DNA from: Welwitschia mirabilis
Lineage: Eukaryota > Gnetophyta > Gnetopsida > Welwitschiales
Reading direction: 5' to 3'
DNA length: 64,000 bases
Assembly: GCA_051453625.1 (NCBI GenBank)
Contig: JBOZIK010000001.1
Coordinates: 243,422,009-243,486,008 of the forward strand
The translations under genes were made by a program, and so were the position numbers. The notes below the pieces were generated by a model, which was given only the letters and a program-made list of their open reading frames with translations, had not been told where the DNA came from and did not search any database. Shown one piece after another: positions 11,720 to 21,885 of this stretch (the first letter of the stretch is position 1; every line of letters begins with the position of its first letter).

Positions 11720-14019
11720 CTCTTCCCCATATTAGTAATCCATAAACTTTTCATTAAAAAATGCATTTACAAAACCTATTTAGATCAGGCTTTATTACCT
11801 CTATCATCAACCTCATGAAAAGCACTTAGAGCATTATTAAGGCTAAAGGGCATAATTGATCACTGATATAAACCATCTCTTCCATTTAAAGTTATCTTTC
11901 ATTCATTCTCTTCTCTAATTCAAACTTGATGATACTTGCTCTTAAGATTTAACTTGCTAAAATAACAAGAATGTACAAGGCTATGCCTAATGTAATCCAT
12001 CCTTAGAATTTAAAAGTTGTATCCAATAGTGATTTATTTTCTTCATTTCATCTCTTCATATATGAATCTCCTGTAAGTCTTTCTTTGGTGCTAAGATGAT
12101 TGGAATAATAGAGGAACTCAAGATCTTTGGTATCAGCCCCTTCTTTGAAACATAAATTTTATTTCCCATTGCTTCTAACTTTTTTTAGAATAGTGGCTTT
12201 TAGCACAAAGTGAGTGTCATGATTTATGTTCCTACTTAGGGGTAAACCTTGTGGAACCTACTAGTGTGTAATATTGGAGAAACTCATTCATAAAGGATTG
12301 TATGGTTAAATCTATGGCCTTCTATTCATGTTCACTCAACTTAACCATAAGAGCATACTTTATCTTATGCTCCATAATGCTTTTTTTATAATAAAAAAAA
12401 AAAGCAAATGACATTAAATCTTAGTTCTAGCTAGTAAAAGAAAAATTAACTTCTTTGAATTGCTCATACTTCACATTGTCTTACAATTATTTTTTTCATC
12501 AGATAATATTCTTATGTAAATCTATAATAGAACTCTACTCATAATTCATAGCTTGTTCAACAAAAAATGTTAGCTATGCATGTGAAGAATACCTAAAGAG
12601 ATTTCTTAAATAATGGACCAATATTAAAATAGACAAGGCACTGCTTATTTATTCTCTTACTAGGAGATTGTTTTATCTAATTCATGTCATACAAATTTAA
12701 ATGATGGCATATCCAACTTGCTTACCATCTTCTAAAGACCATGTTTTCATTGCTGCAATTATCCGTCATTACTAAGGCTCTCTTGTCATCACTATTTCAT
12801 AGAAGTTAAACAAGCTCCTCATTTTCCATGACTCCTTTGCCACATGTAATGTTCTTTTTTAGAATATAATATTGTATTCAACTTCATGTTTAGCTTCTAT
12901 TACTTGGTCCATGATCTTTGCATGAGTTGATGTTAATAGAGGAACATCAGCTTCTTCTACAATGGATTGGCTTTTGCCATTCCTTTGTCTCTAGGCACAT
13001 TGAACCATGTATTTCAACTCATTGGAGTTGTGGTAAGAACTATGAAACCCTCAAATGAAAACCTTTTATCCTCCTCCTGTGCATGTTGCTCTTTTATCAT
13101 TTTCCCATGTGTCTCTTGGTATCTTTTCTTTCCTTCTTTAGAAGTTTTTCCTATGCCTTTCTTTTATCTATTAGAAGTATTGTGAAGGGAACCCCTTACA
13201 CCTCAAAATAACCACCTCTTCTTCCTTCTTCACATTGATCTCTTCTCTTAAGTTTTGTTTTGCTCAACTACAAACTACAATGTCTCCTTTATTGATTCAA
13301 GATTAGTTACAATAGTATCGTCTTGTGTGATCATATAAAGTCTTCCATTGATGCTAGAAATCTACTCCTTTGTATCTTTCCCCTTGCCTATATGAGTGGA
13401 GCATTAATGGAATTCTTTAGTGTAGTTCTCATTGATATTAAATGTAAATGAACTACTTCTTTTAGTTAGATACAATCTTGTCCTATGTCTGTATTTGTTT
13501 CTTCTCTTCTATTTTCAACTGTAAATGCTTCTGTAAACTAACAGCTAATCCCCTCTTTTTGGCAGTTATTAATTTACCTTTTTTAGCTTAAAATAGTTCT
13601 CCATATCTCAAATCAATGCATGAATGCATTAAGATTCTAGTTACCTTCGGAACAAGGGATATCCTTCCTTACATGTCTATTGACCTTAATACGATTATTA
13701 AAAACCTTTATTCCCTAAGATCTTCGACTAGTCTACTATGACCCTCCAATAATGAACTCTCTTCTTTATCACTTTCTTCATCATGAACCTTGGCTCCATG
13801 CATTTATGCAATCTCCATCACCTCTACATAAGCAAAGATTTGTCATAACGAATCCAACATTTTTATCATACGAACACCTTCATTAGCATGTCCAGCATGA
13901 ACTCGTCTTCTACATCTACTACCTCTTTTATGTTTACTTCTCTAGCAAGGTCTTCTTCATTAACAAGGAGATTTTCTCAATGAATTTCACACTCTAACTC
14001 TCTCTTTTTTTTTGGCCAT
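11720..14019 (-). pseudogene. Ty3/gypsy gag-RT remnant, unit A
   Basis: Minus-strand reading gives broken reverse-transcriptase motifs: FSKLNLKSKYHQ near 11990-11940 (family FSKIDLRSGYHQ) and GLYQ-stop-SIMPFSLNNALSAF near 11880-11820 (family GLYEWLVMPFGLSNAPSTF). A candidate gag start ATGGCC is at 14019, directly after a primer-binding-like site. The part between (12.0-14.0 kb) should hold gag and protease but is too decayed to assign. RNase H and integrase are not seen. The frames have many stops and shifts; no function. Confidence 0.65.
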
Positions 14020-14032
14020 GAGAAATTGCAAT

Positions 14033-14046
14033 CTTTTTTGATACCA
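14033..14046 (-). other. Primer-binding-like site of gypsy remnant, unit A
   Basis: The minus strand reads TGGTATCAAAAAAG, matching the first eight bases of the usual Met-tRNA primer-binding site. It is preceded in element sense by ...TATCA plus three bases, as at an LTR junction. The unit B equivalent is at 43756-43769 and more decayed. Confidence 0.55.
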
Positions 14047-14049
14047 CAC

Positions 14050-15460
14050 TGATATAATAGAAGAATATCAAACTAATAGTAAAGAAACATCCCTGGTTGT
14101 ATATTAACAAAGAAGATGTTATTAAAAAAATTCGTGACTCTGCCTAGCCATTGACCTAGCGTTCAACTGCACACTTATGATATGTCCTTTGTGGTTCCTC
14201 ATATAAACAGCACGTAATCGAAAGATACTCATCAAGATAGACATAGGGATATTCTTCAATAACATAAACATACATACTACCCAATAAGAGAGATATACAT
14301 GCACCTTGTCAAAACACATGAGTAACGCTTTTATAATAAATTCAAAGTTAAGGTAGATGTTCTACAAATTTCCTTTTAGTTGTCACAATAGGGTTTTCCT
14401 ATACTACTTATGATCAAATTTCAAATTTCATATGTTGTATGCCACAATAACAAGGCCAAAAGAATCCTTTTTGTATTTATACAGAACAAAGATTTTAGGA
14501 GATTATGTGGGTTTTCTACTTTTTAGCATAATTTATGAAGTAATCAGTTTTTTCAATGCTACAATATATTATAAACAAATTTTTTGATTCAAGTTTCTTG
14601 TCCTCTCAATCAATTATTTCCAAACAAATAATAAATAGTTTTAAAGGTAAGTTGTTTTATTACATTGAACTACTTAAAAAAGACTCTTCCTACACATTAA
14701 AACAACAATAAAGGACAAATAACTATGTAGCACTTTCCCACCTTTGCTTAAACTTATCCTTTATTAAATGTACTCTATCATGCTTTAACATATGAGATCT
14801 GAAAAGACAATGTTTAATCATATATAATGGAATAGACCCATCCTTTTAAAAAGCCTTTCTATTTTTTTTTTCTTATCTTGTATTCATCATTTATGTTACC
14901 TAGCTGAAGAGACTTACAACTGTATCTATACCCTCCCAACAATGCATGTTTAAGTACCCACATAATTTTTAGAAAATATTACATGTCTTTCACATACATT
15001 TTTATGTGAGAAATTATGTTTCCATTTTACGATCTCTTCAATTGAAGACATAGTTTAAATACTAAGTATTCTAAGTTCTATGCCATATCAATAAAGAAGG
15101 TTGTTTTGCTTTGTTACATAATGGGGAATTGCTACTTCATGTTAACCTTCTTTTATGAGCAATCATAAATTCAAAATTTACTTACACTAAAGAAAAGGAC
15201 TAGACGTGAGCATGCGATCATGAACTTTATTTAAAGATTAAAAACATAAATTTTAACATAAATTTGATTAAATTCAACCTTATGCATGTTGTTAAAGATA
15301 TCTGTAGATAGAAAATCACAACATCTTTATTCCACATTTATTTGTAACGTAGTTTTATCATTGTATGATGAATAACAATTTTCTTCCTAACACTATTGAT
15401 ATTAAGCATTAGAATTAAATTTTAGTACTTATAAGGAAAATGGGATAAATCATACTAACC
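14050..15460 (-). mobile_element. Probable 5' LTR of the gypsy remnant, unit A
   Basis: It begins with TG at 14050 next to the primer-binding-like site, with no coding frame for about 1.4 kb. The far end is not defined, and no matching second LTR was found at the other side of the element, so length and identity are inferred. Confidence 0.4.
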
Positions 15461-15554
15461 TCACTTTTGCCCATGTTCTCTACCTCGTTTGGACAGTGTC
15501 TTAGATCAAGTATTTTACAGGGATACTACAGATCCTTCTTAAAATTTACAATTA

Positions 15555-15620
15555 CAATTGTAACTGCAGCATAATAACAATTTACCATGACAATTGTAAC
15601 TGCAGCATAATAACTACAAT
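15555..15620. repeat. Short direct repeat, two copies, period 36
   Basis: The string CAATTGTAACTGCAGCATAA begins at 15555 and again at 15591. It lies in a segment of about 0.5 kb (roughly 15.48-16.01 kb) that is present in unit A but absent at the equivalent place in unit B (about 45.27 kb). Confidence 0.8.
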
Positions 15621-16171
15621 TATTACCTTTAAGATTATAGCTTATCAAAGACATGAAAATGTTTTACCATTCTAATTTGTCTAAGTTTTCTCTGTAAGTG
15701 GAACGGAACTCGATTGGGCTTAAAGAACAGACGAGGTGCTGCACCACTCTCCCGGGAAGCCCATCTTTTGCCGTATTGGCTATTGAAATAAAAGCAAAAC
15801 AGTAAGAATGGAGAGCTAACAGGCTAAAACTTTTGACAGAGCTCTGTGTATTGCTGAAACTGTATGTTCAAAGTTCACTTCCATATGATCAAATCCTAAA
15901 CTTTCTTGGCGTCGTCGACTGAAGATCTGCTATTTCTTGATATTAAAAACCCAAAATCCTTATCCACACTTGACTGCTTTGTTTTCTATTTGAGTTTTCT
16001 TTTCATCCACATCCAAGAAATTAAGATAATGAAATCTCCAATACTGAATTTACTTCCCTGAACAGTTTGCTCGCAATCTGCATCTTTGAAACCCTCAATC
16101 TGGAGGCTCCTAAATCTGACAGAGCATGGCAGAGATACCAAGGTAACAAATCCCTGCAGTATTTACAACAT

Positions 16172-16861
16172 TCAATCTGAATCAGAAGCCCTAAATCTGG
16201 CAGACCATTTAGCCAACAAATCCTCGATATCAGCATCCATCCTTGTCCCAACGGCTCCCCAAACCAGCATATGGAGTATATCTCGAACAGAAGAGCCAGT
16301 AACCTCATAAACAGACTTAAATCCCAATCTAGTATAGTGTCTAACAAGCTTCGAATGGTACAAATCAGAATCATTTACTGCAAGAAGTTCAGCCTTAGAA
16401 CAATAACAATCAAAGCCATGCCGAACAGCCAACGCACCCACAACCCAGCCTGGCCCAAAACTAGAAGTCTGAGATTTGAAGGCGAGCCGACTCATCTTAA
16501 GAGACTCCAGATGCAGAATCCTGCCACTGACTCCAAACCAGGCGGTAATGAAGCCATTTGCCCTTCCCACTTCCTCGCCTGTAATGGTACTGCGCGCTTC
16601 CACTGCAAAATAAGGACCCCAGGTCTTCAACTGAAGCTTCAGGTTCTGCGCCATGGCCGCCCTGCAAATGTCCCGTTTTGTGGGCAGATAAGGGATCTGC
16701 TTATCTGATGATGAAAACGGTGATGGCCCTTCCCCAGTACAAAGTGTAGTCTCTGTTCTTTGACTTCTCCTAGCGCATGGCCTGTAAATGGGCTGTGGTT
16801 TTTGCGGAACGGAAATAGACTTGAAATACGAAGCGCTAGCGGAAATTAAGGTGGACGCCAT
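16172..16861 (-). CDS. Plastid-type GNAT-fold acyltransferase-like protein
   Basis: An uninterrupted 229-codon frame in a GC-richer island. Residues 1-35 are rich in Ser, Ala and Arg with no acidic residue until later, as in chloroplast transit peptides. The conserved part (about 70-225) has GRANGFITAWF (100-110), a SFGPGWVVGALAVRHG stretch, then AELLAVNDSD (157-166) and LVRHYTRLGFK (172-182). The last two form the strand, acetyl-CoA-loop and helix signature near the C-terminus of GNAT acyltransferases. Plants have uncharacterised chloroplast proteins with this layout; I do not know the substrate. The start at 16861 is chosen because the transit peptide begins there and the unit B pseudogene preserves the same ATG. 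Copy B is disabled, so this is the only working copy here. Intron-free by my reading. Confidence 0.8.
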   Translation of the reverse strand: MASTLISASASYFKSISVPQKPQPIYRPCARRSQRTETTLCTGEGPSPFSSSDKQIPYLPTKRDICRAAMAQNLKLQLKTWGPYFAVEARSTITGEEVGRANGFITAWFGVSGRILHLESLKMSRLAFKSQTSSFGPGWVVGALAVRHGFDCYCSKAELLAVNDSDLYHSKLVRHYTRLGFKSVYEVTGSSVRDILHMLVWGAVGTRMDADIEDLLAKWSARFRASDSD

Positions 16862-17037
16862 TGCATCTGGTTTTCGAGAACATAGAAATTGCTCCTATTT
16901 CTCCCCAGAAGATTGCCTCTGTTATCCTTCTTTGCAGCTCTAAATCCCTGCCTCTCGTTTGAAACCCATTGCTATCTGTGGATGTTTGTTAATCCTAAAA
17001 CGTTTAATCAGAGGCTCCAAAACACAACAATCTCATA

Positions 17038-18960
17038 GACCCCAACGGGGTGCCCAAGTGCTCCACAAGGTACGATTTTTATACCTCGAAAAGAATTAGT
17101 TTTGCAATGGCTTTGTTATAGATTATTTTACCACTTGTACAAATCTTCTAGTACAGAGAGTACCAAATTTAAAAAAGTGATTCACATTTTATTGTAAACC
17201 GAAACACATTTTTGTCTCCTTTGTTTAAGTGAGAAGAAACGGTGTTTACAATTCTATTTTAAAATGACAATATATGTGGAAAGTTGAAGGCATTTACCTT
17301 TACCCCTTAGTGCTAGAACCTTTTTTTTTTTTCGTGTGTGTGTGTGTGTGGGAAAAGTACAATGGAACAACATTTTGGTTATCTATATTAACTTTGCTAA
17401 CTTTTTAATTTGGATGAATTACCTCATAAATAAAATTGTTCAAACCCTAAGTGTAAGCATATTGCATGAAATATATGGTTGGTGTTAAAATACATTTTAC
17501 TTTATTAAGAAATAGGCTTAGGAAAGAGTTTGAACAAGGTCATAAAGTCAATGACAATATTTTCAAAGTACAAGTGTCATACTTATCATTGTCTAACTTA
17601 TGTTGTTATTATTGTAAGAAAGGTCACTTGCATTTCTAATGCCCAAAGCCACATGTTAAACTAAGTAAATAACAATCTCAATTCTCGAGTTACCCACATG
17701 TTCATAATTAATTTCTTGTTATAATTGAATGTTTAAGGCCTTTCTAACCTCCTATAGAATATGATATAAAGTAACCCTCCTTATATACAATTAAAAGATT
17801 TTCTTCTACCTTTAGAAGTTAAAATTTGGGGTTTTTTTTTTTTTTTTGAAGTTCTATATTATTGTAACATTCTATATGTAAATCATTTGGTGGTACATAA
17901 TAGTAAAAGATAGATTTGCATTTTTGTGTGTATTAAATGTTCCTTCTCATCTTAAGAAAGAATTTCTCCTATATAATTCTTTAATAGTGAAGCTTTCCCA
18001 AATTTATTAAATTATACTAAGATATTTTAATTGAAAATGAAAATCAGTTTTTTTTTTTTTTTTTTAATTACATACATAGAGACATTAGTGATCTATTAGA
18101 CAAGAGAAAGATACATGGCATTCACCTGAAATATTTTATGCATAAAGTTAAAACTTGAAACAAATCAATCAAATTATGAGATGATAATCCATCTTTTTCC
18201 ATATGTTATCTTTCGAAGAACATTTAAGAAAGACATGGTATTCCTCTTCAACAGCGTTAGGGTTATAAACTTAACATGTTCACACTTATTAAAGGATCTA
18301 AAGCTATCTACCTATTTCAATTTTGAAATAATATGATCCTATTTTTGCAAGGCATAATGATAATAACTAGGACATTGGTTCTTTAGTATGTCAAATAAGA
18401 TTAACAAAAGTAAATTTAATTTTGTATACTTACAAGCTCTGTAAGAAGAGGAATTCACAAACTCCCTTTATAGATAACATGATGTGCATAATTTCATCTT
18501 CTCTTAAATTTATTTTTTTATTGCAATGGACTTAACAACATTTTGAGGATTTCTCCTTGTCATTAGGATAATTTACATATCAGAAAGAATGGAAGAGTAT
18601 ACCACATATATCGTTGGATAGTTATGTCCTTTTATCTCTATCCCTTATGATTCTATAAATAAAAGAATTCCAAGTATCAAGCATCAAACCATTGTTCTTA
18701 TTGATATTGTTATGATTGATCTTGATTTCAATTAGGGGTAATATTTCTATCCCGTTGTCATGTTAATGTGGTTTGATGGTGAAATAGCCTAAAAAAGCCA
18801 CTTGAATTTGATCTCCTTATCTCAATTTTAAGACTCACAATCATAGAAGTCATAACATGAAGTAGTCATTCACAATCCCAAATTCTATGAACTTAAAAGG
18901 GAAAAACGAAAAAAGGAAAAGAAAGAAAAGAAAGAAAAAGGAAAAAAAGGAAAGTCCTCA
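17038..18960. other. AT-rich spacer shared by both units
   Basis: No intact gene. It aligns with 50.27-52.64 kb in unit B. At 17604-17650 a frame reads Cys-Tyr-Tyr-Cys-Lys-Lys-Gly-His...Cys, like a retroelement zinc knuckle with one residue missing and a stop inside. On the minus strand near 18.25-18.15 kb a short EEEYHVFLKC-like segment resembles the C-terminus of LINE ORF2 proteins. Both are weak. It ends in a GAAA/GGAAA purine-rich tract (18900-18955). Confidence 0.35.
17334..17350. repeat. (GT)n microsatellite
   Basis: A run of GT dinucleotides follows a poly-T stretch. The equivalent place in unit B (about 50.56 kb) has only the poly-T, so the GT run expanded in A or was lost in B. Confidence 0.85.
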
Positions 18961-19734
18961 AATGCTATCCTTTCTCAATAACTACAAACATGCTTACTCA
19001 TCATCCACAATGTTTTCATGTAATTTAGTTAATAGAATTATTATTAGAATTACTAATAAATTGAAGTTGGATTTAGTATACTAATGATAATCTAATGGAC
19101 AAGGAGTAGATAAGAGGATAATAAATTCAATTAATTCTAATCTCTATTATCTTAATTTTGGATATTATTATAACGTCAAACTTATGGTGTACTATATGAT
19201 GGTATGATATTTCCATCAATATTGCTTTATTTTATTTTTTAATAAGGAATAATGTAATTGAATAGTTGGATGTCCTGCTTGGCACTAGAACTTCTGTCAG
19301 ACCTTGAGTATACTCAAATCATCCATTTGGGAGAGCATGCTAACAATATTCTTGGGAGAGAGTGTAGCCACTAAACACTTTTGAGTCCAACATCTCCTCA
19401 AAATTTAATACTTATATAATCTTTTGACTTAATCATATAAAATATTAGTGTAATAGATTATTGAGTTAAAATCATTAGAGCTCAACACATCGAAGTTTAT
19501 CTTATCCTTCTATCACTTAGGCTTGATATCACCTTTATTTGCCTCCTTCATTGATCTCTCTTAATTTATTTAGATTCCAAATCAATCACATTTTATCATG
19601 TTAATATGGAACAATCATTTTGGATTATTTTCATTATCAGTTTACATCCATCACCAAGAAGAAAGCTTGAGGAATTGCACCATGTGAGAAATAGCCATTG
19701 TTCTAAGAAGATATGAGTAGATCATTAATGTTAA

Positions 19735-19805
19735 ATAGGGTGGCCTAATTGGTGGGACATGGGTCACCAATTAACGAGTTATCAATTCAAACCTTTAGAT
19801 ACCAT
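19735..19805 (+). repeat. tRNA-derived SINE-like segment, unit A
   Basis: The string TGGCCTAATTGG fits the RNA polymerase III A box (TRGYNNARNNGG). About 40 bases on, CAATTCAAACC resembles a decayed B box. The unit B copy at about 60000-60070 has a worse A box but a better B box (GGTTTCAAACC), so the two copies together support tRNA ancestry. Confidence 0.5.
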
Positions 19806-20099
19806 GTTTAGCATATTATGAAGCCTTGTGTATAATTAAGTCTTGTATTTATAATGTAATTATTAAAAAATTTAAAATTAGATATCCCATTAATATTAAA
19901 AAATTTAATATACATATAAATAAAATACTAAATTCTGGATATAACTATCAGCAGTCTTACATTTATAAAATAGACTTAATTTTGATTCTTCTATTCATAC
20001 AACTTCGTTGTGGGATTATTCTATTCATACAATTTTGTAGAAAGATCACATCTGTATTCTTGTAGCTCAAGCTCAATTTCGAACTTTGCTTTCTCCGTT

Positions 20100-21399
20100 T
20101 CATCTGCCCCAACATCGCCAAGCTGCACAACGAACAACGTCAAAAGCCGGCACAGAAAAATCTGCAACCTAAATTTCAGTTAAAATTGAACCAAAAGATT
20201 ATATTCTTAACAACAAGACCTAGTTAATTACCGGCAGAGCATAGAGACCAGTGATAGTCCTGATTAAGCGACCAGAAGAAGTAACCACCCAATGAATTCT
20301 TCTTCGCATACTCAACCTTCACGGACACCGACCGCGGGTTGTCATAACTCACCCAAAGATCACCCTTGTACGCATACGCTGAAACTCTCTTCGAATCATA
20401 AATTTCGGTCGCATTCTGCTCTGCAATGAGCTCCGCGATCTCCGAGTAGAACATAACGCCGCTCGCGTGGCTGAATTCTTGCTTCGGTCCCGCGGCTACT
20501 GCCGCCGCTCCGATCGACGTATCGTTCTCCGGATTCTTTAAAACCCAAGAGCGTCCGTACAACGGCATCCCCATCACCACCTTGGAAGACGGCATGCCCT
20601 CGGAGAGCCATGACGCGATGCCGAACGAAGTCGAAATATTCGACGACGGATCATAAAGAGCCGCGAGGGAACTGGTGGCTGACGTGTCCCACGATCCATG
20701 ATAGTCGTAATTCATGACGTTGACCCAGTCCAGGGTGGCGGCCATGGTCTGCACCGGGAAGGCCCTCTTGTTGGCAGAGAGGATGAAGCTTGAAGCATAG
20801 TAAACCGCTGCAGTCAGCACCAGTGCCGGCTTGCCGGTCGTCGCCGCCTCGGAATCGATGGCTTGTCGCCACTCGGATAAGAGCTGGGCCAACAGTGACA
20901 TCTCGGAGGCTGTGCGTGGAAATTCCCAGTCGAGATCGAGGCCGTCGAAAGCGAACTTGCGAGCCATCGCAATGGATGACGCAATGAAGGAGCGCCGCGT
21001 GGCGGCCGTGGCGCACATGGCAGCGAAAGTCGTGGAGTTGGCGTTGCCGCCGCCAATTGAGATGAGTGTTTTGACGAGGGGATTGTGGCGGCGGACGGCT
21101 GCGGTAAAGAAGGGGAGAGTCTGCAGGGCGGCGGAGGTTGCGGCCAACTCAAAGGTGGTATCGTTCAGACCGACGAAGGCAAACAAGATATGAGTAAAGA
21201 TGTCGGACTTGACAGAGGATGGTGGGGCGTAGGCAGCGGCCCAGTAGGGCCAGTAGCCTGCCTTGACGGACCCTCTTTTGTCTTCTTTGATGTCGACGTT
21301 GATGTTTCTGCATCGCGACGATCCGTCTACGCCGCTCGCGCACAAATACAAGCAAAGGAGAGGAATTGAGAGAGTAATGGCATTGGCGGAGAAAGCCAT
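20100..21399 (-). CDS. Secreted GH18 (class V) chitinase, copy A
   Basis: Exon 1 is 21399-20232, the proposed intron 20231-20123, exon 2 20122-20100, giving 396 residues. The first 23 or so residues are a signal peptide. The GH18 barrel follows: KAGYWPYW near 46-53, SIGGG at 114-118, catalytic DGLDLDWE with D152, D155, D157 and proton donor E159, MNYD at 229-232, YGRSW at 281-285, and the C-terminal FFW with W376. GH18 chitinases cleave beta-1,4-linked GlcNAc polymers with retention, using the substrate acetamido group; plant class V members are usually secreted and act on fungal walls. Potential N-glycosylation sites include N79. Without splicing the frame would end two codons later (Gly-Asn-stop); splicing restores an Ala-Trp ending like other class V enzymes. 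About 87 percent identical to copy B without gaps (hand count). No key residue is missing. Confidence 0.93.
20123..20231 (-). other. Proposed 109-nt intron of chitinase copy A
   Basis: On the gene strand it begins GTAATTAACT and ends TTGTGCAG after a T-rich tract. It interrupts a codon after its first base. The equivalent 105-nt segment in copy B has the same ends and phase. Inferred from sequence only; a cDNA would settle it. Confidence 0.65.
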
Positions 21400-21740
21400 G
21401 TAGATCTACTTCTTGTTGGATTGGAAGAAAAATGGGTGAACGGTGCGTATTTAAAGGAAAGGGAAGTATAGGCCGAGGTCACTGAGTGCCTACTGAGCCA
21501 CGGGTTATAATAGTGGGCGAACAGTGGGCTGTGCTGAGTGGCGCCTGGCGAGTAGACCAGTAGGCTTGAGATTTTATGGTCGCCGACGGCGGCACCGCCG
21601 CAGTTTTGTCCGATGCGTAGATACAGTCAAAGTAATTGCGAGTGGCTTTGTTAATGGAAGCTGGGAAGCGCATCTTTGACTTGGTCTCGCGTCATGTCTG
21701 TTTTGCGGTGTCGGTTATTGGACTACTAGACTTGATATGT
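21400..21740 (-). promoter_or_regulatory. Promoter of chitinase copy A
   Basis: TTTAAATA on the gene strand (21448-21455) lies 49 bases from the start codon, exactly as in copy B. Two W-box words (TTGACT) occur: one on the plus strand at 21676-21681 and one on the minus strand at 21625-21630, about 226 and 277 bases from the ATG. W boxes bind WRKY factors in defence genes. The region is GC-rich and aligns with the copy B promoter, but copy B has lost both W boxes. TATA assignment is by position and conservation. Confidence 0.6.
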
Positions 21741-21885
21741 GCTTCACTGTTGCTATGGAAGCGTGAATATGACATAAATTGGGCGAGTAAGTGAGTGATA
21801 CGTCAGCGATGAGAGTTACATTGCTTGGAAATGGAATATGGAGAGCCCACTCATGCGAGAAGATGGATGTGCTTTGTCACCAACT

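Larger units (their letters stand above)
9700..21885. repeat. Segmental duplication, unit A
   Basis: This block aligns collinearly with 39.36-62.21 kb. Anchors: 9761 with about 39410; 14019 with 43742 (gag start); 16172 with 45441; 16861 with 45921; 17063 with 50294; 18893 with 52611; 19396 with 59654; 21399 with 61731. The offset steps (about 29.65, 29.06, 33.23, 33.72, 40.26 and 40.33 kb) show where unit B gained or lost sequence. Both units have the same orientation. Confidence 0.85.

Noticed and set aside
12967-13185. 72-codon frame with a hydrophobic C-terminus
   Set aside because: It lies antisense within the gypsy remnant and is not conserved in the unit B copy.
18887-19084. Lys-rich frame
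   Set aside because: It is a translation of the GAAA/GGAAA low-complexity tract.
20396-21369. Several overlapping frames of 65-121 codons on both strands within chitinase copy A (and likewise 60983-61579 in copy B)
   Set aside because: They are alternative frames of a GC-rich conserved coding region and lack any recognisable domain; the GH18 frame explains the conservation.
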